The position numbers and the translations under genes were made by a program. Below the pieces are notes generated by a model. That model searched no databases. It worked only from the letters and a program-made list of their open reading frames with translations, and had not been told where the DNA came from. Below are positions 45,612-56,515 of a DNA stretch of 64,000 bases, piece after piece; position 1 is the stretch's first letter, and each line of letters starts with the position of its first letter. Source of the stretch: Gloeophyllum trabeum ATCC 11539 (Eukaryota; Basidiomycota; Agaricomycetes; Gloeophyllales; Gloeophyllaceae); contig NW_006920410.1 in the NCBI RefSeq assembly GCF_000344685.1, positions 2,730,570 through 2,794,569 of the forward strand. Reading direction: 5' to 3'.

Positions 45612-46753
45612 GGCGCAGGTTCACGAGCAGCGAAAGTAAGAGAATAGGTGCAAGGACAATAGCCGAGCAGTACCGGCTCGCTATGGCTGCAATGTTCCGG
45701 ATGGGTTATTCCCCTTGTCGCGCGAATGCGGCCGATTCTCAAGGTACACCTGCTACTATTCGGTTTTCGATAGCGTGCCGACTTCGACGAGACTCGAAAG
45801 GACTTGACTGCGACCAATGATTGAGCAACCCCTGGCGCAAGGCGCAGAGGCCGAACAGAGCGTTGTTCAATTGTCGTAGCCTAATTTGGAAAGCCACGGC
45901 AACGGACAAAACAAGCAGTCAAGCAAGCTTAAGGGTATCTTCGTCGGCGTCGACGAGCCCGTAGAACGCCAATACGTGCCAGCAGTAGCTCTCGGGTGCT
46001 GTCACTGACCGAGGTAGAGATAGACGCAGGGTAAAAAGCGGCCAGATATTGCGGGCGACGGGTAAGCCTGCGAAGCTGAGATGCCTTCGAATTCTCCCAA
46101 ATAGTACCTTCCCCGTGGGTATTCGGAGCACCAGCTTCTAGCCAAGGCTCGGGCCAGGGAAAAGATGGCAAAGGATCCAGCATCCAAAGGATGAACCGTT
46201 TATCGACGAACTGCCGAAAGCCTTTCAGTGCTTCAAGACAGCTGTCATGGAAGGAATACCAGAAATAACGACGCGCGCTCAGCTGCAGCGCTCCGTGCGT
46301 CTCACCAGTAATGTTAGGGTCATATCGACGGCTGGGAGGAGACCTGTGACCTGTGGAACGCCTCCTAACTTGATCATCACCAGCTCGCTTGATCACATCT
46401 TATCACGAACAGAAACGTCACACTCTCAATGCATGAGGTCGCAGCTGCAATGTCAAGTATCACAAGTGCATTAAACACTCAAGAGCGCAAGTAGGATAGA
46501 CAGGCAGGATATTACGTCTGAAAGGAATGGACACGGTTGGTGTGGAGGAAGTCCCTATTGCAACAAAACATAAACATCCAGTCAACAACGAAGTGCCAGG
46601 AAAAGCAGCCCCGAAGACGACGGTCCAAAAGACAGGAGACTTAAACAACCAGCGATATGGCCGGACATGGCGAAGCCATAAGATTTTTCAAGACCTGAAT
46701 GGGTATACACCGAGCACACATCACCCCGGAACAGAAGGCTGTGCACGGGAGCA
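45612..46753 (-). other. Intergenic region with a possible decayed gene
   Basis: On the minus strand between about 46400 and 45919 there are fragments with protein-like composition in shifting frames (SFHDSCLEALKGFRQFVDKR, WMLDPLPSFPWPEPW, then SYCWHVLAFYGLVDADEDT before a stop at 45919). No ATG or intron pattern joins them cleanly, and I recognise no family. They may be remnants of a gene or chance. The interval also holds the promoter of the MIT gene and the septin 3' UTR. Confidence 0.3.
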
Positions 46754-48451
46754 TCAATCCCTCCCGTCGTACGCCGGGTCGTAGGATGAACCTTGGGCAG
46801 CAAGGCGAGATTCCAGGTTCCTAGCGCGAGAAAATGAGCAAAACATTGATATAAAGCGGGAGCTAAACCTTACCTGAGGGACTCTTCTTTGGCCAAGAGT
46901 TCCTGTCTCTTCTCCTGGATCTCTCTTTGGACCTTGAGCTCGATCTCCCGGAGCTAGTCGCAGGGGTAATTGATTACTATCAACAGTACCAGCATCGTCA
47001 AATGACTTACTTTCTCTTCCTCCCTGCGCAACTGCTCTTCCTTGAGACGCACGCTCTGGGTTGCCAGCTCCTCCGGAAGTATCGATTGCTCGCTACGAAG
47101 ACAAGAGTCAGGCTGGAAGTAAACTCACTTGTGGAATTACGTACTGTCCATCGGGGTGCACGGTTCTGGAGAGTTTCTCCGTACGGTACGTCTCGTAGAG
47201 AACGTCATGAGTCAGGGACTTCAAGTCCGTGAGATGAGTGCTACAAATGTACCCAACTTAGTATGAAGGAATGGAACGATACTGGGTCGCGTCATCATCT
47301 TACCTGAGCAAGGCACGGCGCAGTACACTGAAGTCAGAGTGCTTGGGATTGTCCACCTCAGCAACGCCCCATGGGTAGATCCTGGCACGGACAGGCTGTC
47401 CGTCCATATCGACTTCCTCCTCAGAACCTACAATGGCGAAGGGAAGCATGCTCTGGGACACGACGTTAGCTACCTGCATGAACGTCATACTTACGTTCAC
47501 ATACCCGGAGTTCACTATTGTCTTGAATAGTCTCCTCGTCATCTTCTTCGACGTCGTAAGGGAAATTGTAGATCGGGATGTCGTAATACTCGATATCCTC
47601 CATTATCTAGAGGAAGCAGATGTGAGGAACTCATTCCATGATAACGAAAGCGCATTACCCTCTTCTTGAAGCCTTTGAGCTCCGAGGGCGTGAACGAGTC
47701 AGCTTTGCCGATGACGGGGATAACGTTCACACGGGGGGAGAGACGGCGCATCAGCTCGATGTCCATCTCACGTAGACTGAATGAAGACTATCAGACAGTT
47801 GACGGATGAGGAGGGACAATCGACGTACGCATGGCCGGTCGGGGGGATGAAGTAGAGGAGAGCGTGGACACGATTATCCCTGAACCGCGGGTTACGCTTG
47901 ATACGAGACTCCTCCGCCAAAATGTCGTCGTATTGACGTTCAAGATACCCGACAATCTCCTGAAATCTACAGACGGGCCGACATTAGTATCCGAGCTCAT
48001 GTAGAGAGGTCGAAACCAACATACGCGAACTCATTGTCGATGTTGTCGCCGAAGCCGGGGGTATCAACAATGGTCAGAGCAATTCGAACACCATCCTCAT
48101 CGAGCTCTGTGTCGGAGCTTAGGTGCTACGCACGGCACATTAGAAGTATGGAATTCCACTTACCGACATTCATGGGCTTGATCCTGACACCCTCCTCTAT
48201 GTGCGCCCTCTCGGGCTCATCGCAGACCTTGTGGGCTAGTACTTCGGACTCGCAAAGCGTGTTCACAAAGGTCGTCCTGCCAGTACCGGATGAACCTAGG
48301 GGCATAGAACACGGACAAGGTGAAGAGACGCGTGGTACTAACCGTCAGTACAAGATGCTGATGCGTGTAAGGAGTACTAACCAACGACCATCAGGGTGAA
48401 CTGGACACCCTTCTTGACCTTGTTACCCCTGCGTCTGCCAGCGAAAGACAT
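46754..48451 (-). CDS. CDC11: Septin, CDC11 type
   Basis: Septins form hetero-oligomeric GTP-binding filaments at septa and bud or branch sites. Eleven exons are placed on the minus strand: 48382-48451, 48164-48295, 48025-48106, 47829-47966, 47659-47776, 47505-47606, 47304-47452, 47145-47240, 47011-47092, 46874-46953 and 46754-46820, giving 371 residues. The P-loop is GSSGTGRT (residues 24-31), with Arg in place of Lys, as in the CDC11 group, whose members bind GTP poorly. The G3 box is DTPGFGDN, G4 is GKAD, and the septin-unique element lies in FLRRALLSTHLTDLK-like sequence. A polybasic N-terminus (GRRRGNKVKKG) fits membrane phosphoinositide binding. The C-terminus is a short coiled coil (RLKEEQLRREEEK...EIQEKRQELLAKEE). 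The choice of CDC11 over other classes rests on the P-loop spelling. Confidence 0.88.
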
Positions 48452-48713
48452 TTCGAGCACAAAGTACTATGGAGGACGAGAGGAAAGGTCGTCGTTGCTG
48501 CCAGCGACGACGAGATGGAAGCACCAATAAAGTTGAAGCCCGTGTCTTGAAACTCCGCTCGTCACTCGCGCTTCCTTCGACACTTCATTCCTTCACACTG
48601 GAATAGAAATTACATCGCTACTTACTTTGGCCTCAAACATTTCGCAGTTATCCCATACATTCCTGCCAGAGCTGGCGTTGACATAAGTCTTACTTGCCTG
48701 TCATACACCTCGT
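48452..48713. promoter_or_regulatory. Divergent promoter, septin / MSH1
   Basis: The 262 bases separate two divergent starts, so both promoters are compact. CT-rich patches occur on each side. No specific binding motif was identified. Confidence 0.5.
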
Positions 48714-51700
48714 ATGACAGGCTTTTTGGAAGTGCGCAGAATTTTGCCGTCCATCGCAGCGTGGCATCGAAATGTCTCTCGTGCACGTTCATTCAGAATT
48801 ACTTCTTGCTGCCTGGATCAGTCAGACGGAAGCAAGAGAAGAAGTACCAAGTCGCGCAAGAAATTCAGCGATCTACCTAAATCTTACCTCCTTCCAGACG
48901 GTTCACCCTCCCCGCCTTTAGGTCAATGGCGCGGTGGTCTGGACAGTCTCCAAGAGAGCGTGACAGAGGAATTGCCGGGCTGCAAGTGTGCTACGTTCTT
49001 CTTTCCAGCAGTTACTAATCTTGGGCCTTTGTGCAAAGGCGTCTCAGAGAATACAAGTGACAGAATTGATAGGTCGCAGCCGACAGAAAGCCCTGTGCCA
49101 AGCTACTCGGAATCCGCTGCTACCACTGAGGTAGTCAAGACTTCCAAAATTAAACGAGGAAGACCGAGAAAGAATAGTATCACAAGTTCAGGTATGACGC
49201 CCGCTTCAATCCCGTCCACTCTCAACCGATACGCGTTGCCAGAAGTCGAATCTGCACTTCACCAATCAGATCCCGACGAGTCCACGGAGCCTCTTACTGA
49301 CCTCACTGCTGGTTAGTAATCTACCGCAACCGCATGCCAGGTGACTGAAGGGTGTTCGCGAGGGCAGAGAGCACAAGCACTGCCAACGTAACTCCAAGAA
49401 ATCAGCTGGCCGTAGAAATCCTCGAAAACCTTGCGAAATTTCCTCACTGTATACTGCTAACGCGAGTAGGTCAATTCTACGAGGTACGTCTGGCTCACAC
49501 GAATGCATCTTTCTCGTCTGTATCAGGAGTATCATCTTTCAGTCATATTTCGAGCAAGCCGCGGAGTTAGCACGGCTGTTGAATATCAAGTTGACGACGA
49601 GAAATTGGGGAGGCAAAAGAGTGCTCATGTGCGGCTTTCCTCTGATGCATCTCGACAAATATTTGAAGATCTTAGTTCAACAAAACAAGCGATTCGTCGC
49701 TTTATGTGAAGAATTCCATCGCACCCCTCTTTTGGGCGCGAAAGGGGGCTTTGATAGACGCGTTACTCGTGTCGTGACTCCTGGTACACTGATCGATGAG
49801 CCCTTCTTAAACCCTTATGAAAACAACTATCTCTTGGCTATCGGTATTTCTGACTGCCACCACCCATCTGGGGAACTCGGCTTGGCTTGGATAGACGTCT
49901 CCACTGGCGAGTTCTTCACCAATGCGTCCACTTCTGATATGCTACGTGATGACCTCGCTCGTATTGGTCCTCGGGAGGTTGTCTTGCACTCAAGCGTAGC
50001 TGCCGAACATCCTGTTCGAAAAACCTTGACTGAAGAAGGCTACCTTGTCTCCCACATTGAAGTCGAACTGCCTGCACAACACGTGGATATCGGACCGCCA
50101 GGAGATTCAGTCGTTGCGGATTCTGACAGTGTGACCCCCTCTGAGTCGCAATTACGCGGACAGAGCCCTTCTGCACATGAAGGTCTTGCTATCGCCTTGT
50201 TGACTGCATACATGCAGGCAAACCTCCTGGAGCACATGCCTTCTCTTCATCGACCAAACAGAGATAGTGCCGAGAGTCGGATGCAGATCGATGCTCATAC
50301 CATCAAGGCGCTGGAGATACGTGAAGGGATGCGCGAAGGAGGCACCACTGGCAGCCTGATGAGTATCGTCAAACGTACGGTCACCAGCGGTGGTACTCGT
50401 CTCCTAGCGAGGTGGCTATGTGAGGACCGTTGGATCCTCGTCAATGTCCAAGCTGACTGTTCTAGGCTCCCCTAGCACGTCTCTAACGGAAATTAATGCC
50501 CGGCAGTCTCTTGTCGCATTCTTCGATAGCAAGCCAAGCCTGCGGGAGGACCTTACTATGACATTAAACGGCTTAGAGGACACCACCCGTCTAGTCCAGA
50601 AATTCTTGTCTGGTCGTGGCGACGCCCATGATCTATCTAGTATAAGCTCGACCATATCCACATGGACTTCAATCACAAATCGGCTTGACTTGGAGAAACA
50701 GATGGAAGAGGCCGAGCATGCTTCCATCAGTATAGAGGGTTGGACCAGCGTCGACCTTCTCGTATCTAGATTACATAACCTCCAGCATCTGGCCGACCGC
50801 ATCAATGGCGCTCTACTTACTTCCCAGGCAACATCTCGCGAGCCGGGAGAGAGCAGTGGTGCAGTTGAAGACCCTGGCGGAGACGAGATCTCGCTGAATG
50901 CATTCGCCGCGTTCAGATACGGCACCATGAGTAAGTGGAATATCCACCCAGAGTAGGTATCTCACTTTGGTTTTCTACATTCATGGGAGCTTATATTGAG
51001 CGTATATTAGGTATTCAGATTCTATCCGAGCTCTGCACAGCAAACTTCGAGAACTACTGAAACTCAAGGACGAACTGGAGGAGCGACTTCGACGAACCTA
51101 TGGTATTTTACTTCCAGGTCAACAGTAGCAGTCGGATCTGAATAATAACGATTCTAGACGCCCCTTCGTTAACCCTGAGGTCATCGCCAGGACACGGCAT
51201 GCATGTACATCTGGCTCGCAAACGAGAGCAAGGTAGCATTAAAGACTCGCCCCGCTTCGTACCCATGTCTGAAAGCGGAACCACAAGAACGTTCTTCCTT
51301 CAGGTAGCCTATCTTCGCAGTCTGATTTGATTATACTCATTCGTTGTAGGAATGGTCACTCCTCGGTGCTGAGATAGTCGAGACAACAATATCGCTCCAG
51401 CTTGCAGAAAAGGAGGCTGTAGAGACATTGCGTAACGAGGTTAGTGTCTTGGTGGCTGCACACCACGAGCATAATGGACAGTGCCAATAGGTCATTTCAT
51501 GTTCGACGGCCTTGCGGAGGAATGCCCGTGTCATCGACGAACTGGATGTTACTCTTGGCTTCGCTACACTCGCTAGCGAACTCAATTTCGTGAGACCGAC
51601 AGTAACTGAAGAGTAGGTGGTCGTCGACCATATACCATTGCGCATGACTGACATTCATCTCGTAGCAACACGTATAGTGTCGTCAATGGTCGTCATCCGA

Positions 51701-52552
51701 CGGTGGAACTGGGACTGCTTGCTTCAGGACGCGTTTTCACACCGAATACCGTGCTGATTGACCAAAACTCCCGGTTACAGATCATCACAGGACCCAATAT
51801 GGCGGGGAAGTCCACGCTGCTTCGTCAGACTGCCCTCATCACGATCCTGGCCCAAACTGGGTCGTTTGTACCTGCCGACTCTGCCAAGATAGGGATAGTC
51901 GATAAACTCTTCTCAAGGGTGGGTGCCAAAGATGATCTGTTCCGGGATCGCAGCACCTTCATGGTAGAGATGCTGGAGGCTTCTGATATACTGCGCCGAG
52001 CCACCTCCAAGAGTTTGGTCAGTTTACTCCTGCTGTCATTGCCGATTTATCACTGAGTTCTGCTGCAGGTGATTATGGACGAAGTGGGCAGAGGGACGAC
52101 CGTCAAAGACGGACTGGCCATCGCGTTCGGCGCAATCTGTCATTTGTATTCACAGAACCGATGCAGAGCTTTATTCGCCACCCATTTCCATGAATTAGCC
52201 GATATGCTCGGTTATCACGATGGTCATGGAGGGCATGACGTTTTCTATGATGTTGCATTCTTTTGCACGGACGTGGACGAGACAGAGGTGTGTTTGCTTC
52301 GTTAGTTAGCTCCCGAGACAGTATTGACGTCGGCCCCAGGATGGACACTTCGCATACTCGCATCGCTTGAGGCCAGGTATCAACCGTGATAGTCATGGCC
52401 TCAAGGTTGCGAAGTTAGCTGGAATGCCGGATTTCGCCTTTGCGGTTGCTAAAGAGGCTTTAGCATGTCTGAAGAGTGGAAAGAATGCTATGACTTCAGC
52501 CGACTTGGCCACCTTGGGAAGGGCTTTAGCAAATGACATGAAACCAGGATGA
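48714..52552 (+). CDS. MSH1: Mitochondrial DNA mismatch-repair protein (MutS homologue 1)
   Basis: MSH1 maintains mitochondrial DNA. Eleven exons, 48714-49311, 49368-49483, 49543-50419, 50466-50952, 51011-51102, 51158-51303, 51350-51439, 51491-51612, 51666-52017, 52069-52287 and 52340-52552, give 1103 residues. An Arg-rich, Asp/Glu-poor N-terminus ([22 protein letters not shown]) suits mitochondrial import. The mismatch-binding Phe-x-Glu element is at FYESYFEQA (VGQFYE). The Walker A box GPNMAGKST is at about residue 885 and Walker [11 protein letters not shown] at about 961, followed by LFATHFHEL and the helix-turn-helix tail. It is longer than the yeast protein (959) because of a basic, disordered N-terminal region with an AT-hook-like KRGRPRKN. 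The stop is 91 bases from the stop of the convergent aconitase gene. Confidence 0.94.
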
Positions 52553-52643
52553 ATCACGATGTCCGTCTTGTTGATGCTCAATTCATGAAAAGTATATAAT
52601 ACCGCTACAGTAGATCGCATATTAGATACTTCTAAGCTCTATC

Positions 52644-55600
52644 CTAATTACTTTTGATTTGAGACCGGATGTAGTTGAGAGCAGAGCCGGCTCGTAGCCA
52701 TCTGAGCTGGTCAGCAGACATAGTGTGTCTGGTAGGAATCATGTAAGTCTCCCCATTACGCTTCGTCACCTTGATAGTGACTGTCTCTCTCTGAACACCC
52801 TGGAATAAATCGGCTAAATCGAGAGTCTCTACAACGTCACCGGCACCGATTTTTGAGTAGTCAGCCTTGTTGACAAACCACAGAGGAAGGACGCCTTGTT
52901 TCTGCAAGACAGATTGTCAAATAATATAACACTAGTGCACAATTCTCACTTACTTTCAAGTTGGTCTCGTGGATACGAGCGAATGACCTTGCGATGATGG
53001 CGGCACAGCCTAGGGATGCTCGTCTTCGGTAGGGCTTATAGCTGGAGAATGAGCAATACTTACCATAAAACCTGGGTTGGAGAGCAGCGTGTTCTCGAGC
53101 GCTACCTTCGCCGTAATTCTCATCAACGACGAGAGCCCACGGTTGCTTGCGAGCCTTGAAACGTTTTGCCACACCGGGTATTGTGTCGATCTCGCTCTGA
53201 GATGGATCGTGGTCATGGTCAAAGGCAATATTGACCTCGCCGCCTTCGTCATTTACCGCCTGTCATACAATGAGCATAGGCAGTGCATGAAGATGCATCG
53301 TACACACAGTGATCACTGGTGAACCGTTAGCATATATCCTCTCAGCCGTTACAGTTCTACGTACATAAATTCTCAGAGATGTTCGTTAAATGGCCTTTGT
53401 ACTTCAACCACGGACCCTGAACGTGATAACGCGAGTTAATGATGGGCCACTACTGATAGCATTGATGGCATACCGCAGCCGATATATGGTCGGTAGTACA
53501 TTTGCCCCTAACCCTCATAAGAACCTTCAGACTGGGCAACTCCAATCCCCTGGGGTTCCCTTCACCAAAATGGCTCGGGAACGGCTGCAAATATTCCAAT
53601 CGCTGCGAATCTGGCCGGATGATGACCTCTGTTTCCGGGACTGGCTCCGGCATTGGCTTGGGATAGAACGATGTGTCGCCTGGAGCGAAACCTGCCGAAG
53701 GGAGGTCTTGTCCGGAAGGTGGGGAAAACCTGAATTCTCCTCCAGAAGGAAGCGGAATCGAGTCGGTCATGGGATTGAAGGAGAGCTTTCCAGAGAAAGA
53801 CATCGCGGTGACGACCGTCGGGGACGCCAGGAAATTCATTGTGAGCCGGTTACCGTCGTTGCGAGACTTGAAGTTTCTGCAGCGGGAAGATGATTAGATG
53901 GCCATGCAACTATGCTAGGAGGAATATACCTGTTGAATGAAGTCAAGATAGCTGGCGGCCCCGTAAGTCAGTACCCCGCCCATGACGAAGAAAGAATGTT
54001 GTGAAGCTACGAACCGTTTTCCTCGCCCTTCTTGTCTTCCCGCTTCCACTGAAGGCGATAACGTGAGATCAGATGCCTCGACGAGTATATCGTATTAGGC
54101 AACTTGCCTGTCCGATGCAGGGGCCGCAAGCATTGGCCAGAACGGTTGCGCCAACGTCTTGCAACACATCAGTCACTTGATCACGCTCCATGGTTGCTCG
54201 TATCTGCTCGGACCCGGGAGTACATAGGAACGGAACCTACATTGGCGGTGAGAACTTGCTGTCTCGATCGCCTCGCTCCCTTGCTTACCTTCGTCTTCAA
54301 TCCAGCGGACTTAGCCTGCCGTGCAAGATCTGCGACACTGGTCTACACATCTAGGTTAAAATGGCCACCTGTCGAAGGCAGTGGAAAGAAGATACATACC
54401 ATGTCCTCGTATGAACTGTTAGTGCATGAGCCAATCAGAGCAGCCGAGAGTTCGTCTTTCCACCCTTGTTCCTTGACGAATGATCCGAAGCGTGAGAGAG
54501 GTGTAGCCAGGTCGGGAGTGAACGGTCCATTGACAGTAGGTTCCAATTCCGAGAGATTCTAAAGTCAACGAGTCAGCGCGGGGCGGGGCACGTAAGAAGA
54601 GCCAGTGCTTACTATTTCGATGACCTCGTCGTATTCAGCACCTTCATCGGCTCTCAGGAAGCCTTTCGCAGCCGCCTCATCCGCAGCATGGGCTACGGGT
54701 GCACGGCCGGTCGCGTGCAAGTACGCCCGCATGTTCGGGGTATAGGGGAAAGTAGACGTTGTAGCGCCGACTTCCGCTCCCATGTTTGAGACAGTTGCCA
54801 AGCCTAAATACGTCAATGAGGATGGTCACAGAAAGGACGAAATAGACTGATTTGTTTACCGGTGCAAGATTGATTGAATACACCCGGTCCGAAGTACTCC
54901 AAGATGCGTCCAGTTCCTCCCTGTCTGCAGCATGAAGCCAAGCGGCTGCGATTGCGAGAGATTCACCTACTTTGACTGTCAACTTTCCAGCTAGGTGCAG
55001 GATAAGGTCCTTGGGCGTTGCCCATCCGTTGAGTTGCCCAGTCAGATGTATACCTGAAGATGCAGAGTAAGCCACTACGAACGCGCCCTCCGTCGGATCT
55101 CATAGCGTACCAACGATCTGCGGTGCTTTCAATTCCCATGGCGTGCCTGTCATGGCATCCACGGCGTCGGCTCCACCCACACCGATAGCAAGTAACCCAA
55201 GTCCACCGGCATTGGGTGTATGCGAGTCTACGACGCGTTAACCCAGTGGCTATGGCATAGAACAGAATAGAAACTCACCAGTTCCCAGCCTGTCAAGTAA
55301 GCCGACGAATGTTCGGTGAGTATATCATACAAAACGTTGCGAGGACAGACATGAGTAGGCCGGGAGCAGCATAGTTCTCAAGGACGATCTGATGGATGAT
55401 ACCGGACCCGGGTCTCCAAAATTCAATACCATACTTTCGAGATGCACTCTCCAGGAAATCGAACACTTCTTTGTTGGATTCTATTGAATGCTAGTGGGCC
55501 ATATTACACAGCAGCCTTGTGCACTCAAACCACATCACTTACCCGCAGATCGGGCTCGGCCCCGACATTAGCCTGTATCAAATGGTCACAATGTATGCTG

Positions 55601-56097
55601 GTAGGGACAGCGCATCTAGGAAGACCAGCGCTCATGAATTGCAATCTACCATAAATACATGTAAGATGAAGGACTCGGAGATGAACTACATGCCCTCACA
55701 ATGCCATCCTAACAAGAATTCGTTTGCATTCAGTCATCGTGACAGCGATAGGTTAGATGTTACGAGATGCTCACTGAGCGGAAGCATCTTGCATGGCCAC
55801 TCTCTCAGGACTAAGCTGCAGATAAGTCTCTCCGCGGACCAGTTTCTTGCCGTCACCAAGACTTCGCTCCGGGTCATGTAGATGGCTGTAAAGTATCTTC
55901 TCGGCCAAAGTCAAGGGACGGTTCCCAAGCAACTCTCGTACTCGGTCGAGCTTCTCAAGTAGCAAAGAGTACGGAGGAGTGATAGACGAGCAGTCCTTCT
56001 CCATGACGGTAGTATGAGTAGCAAGAAAGCGGCGACATCGAGGGCGCAAGGACCTGGGGCATTTACGAAGCAAGCTGGGCGCTGTCGCAGCCGACAT
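52644..56097 (-). CDS. ACO2: Mitochondrial aconitase, ACO2 type (aconitase / homocitrate dehydratase)
   Basis: Twenty exons on the minus strand give 802 residues: 55775-56097, 55700-55708, 55543-55645, 55351-55490, 55279-55289, 55111-55227, 54971-55053, 54860-54920, 54613-54803, 54400-54558, 54342-54289, 54108-54236, 54015-54048, 53929-53950, 53474-53876, 53365-53416, 53308-53315, 53064-53259, 52954-53009 and 52644-52901. The Arg-rich start ([18 protein letters not shown]) is a mitochondrial presequence. Signatures are [25 protein letters not shown] and [11 protein letters not shown] (the three cluster cysteines), and [15 protein letters not shown]. The spelling follows fungal ACO2 rather than ACO1 ([21 protein letters not shown]). 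ACO2 of yeast contributes to homocitrate dehydration in lysine synthesis; that role is inferred here. Exons of 8, 9 and 11 nt and one GC-AG intron (CAG|GCAAGT at 54107) are needed to keep all conserved residues. Confidence 0.93.
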
Positions 56098-56515
56098 AGC
56101 GAATGGCAAGCAAGAGCACGGCGGCGTCAAACAGCCCCTAGCACGGCCCAAGCAGCAAAACTTGCGATCGGCCGAAAGCTATTCCTCGTCAATACGGATA
56201 CTTCTGATTGGTTACCAAGTCGATCATCTCCAAATTCTGCATTGTCACATGACCGCGACGCGTCCTGGCAATTGAACTCTCCTCGAGTCCTCAGTCCAGA
56301 GGGTGCCGGCCGGTTAAAGCTAACTGATATCTAGCGTGTCAACATTGCTGGCATTACACGACTCGCTGAAAGAGTGTCATATAGTAGCGGAAAGTAAGTG
56401 GGGGGTCTAAGGAGCGGCACAACGAAGGGTATTAAGCGGAATAAGTAGAAATTACGAGATAGCATAAGGTAATCCAACGCCAGTGATTCCGAGATGCATA
56501 GTCTGGAGATGCTCA
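56098..56515. promoter_or_regulatory. Region between OSBP stop and aconitase start
   Basis: The 418 bases contain the oxysterol-binding-protein 3' UTR and the aconitase promoter, both on the minus strand. No other feature was recognised. Confidence 0.45.

Noticed and set aside
46779..48451. Loss of the P-loop lysine in the septin as a defect
   Set aside because: Arg at this position is normal for CDC11-type septins, which are weak or non-binders of GTP.
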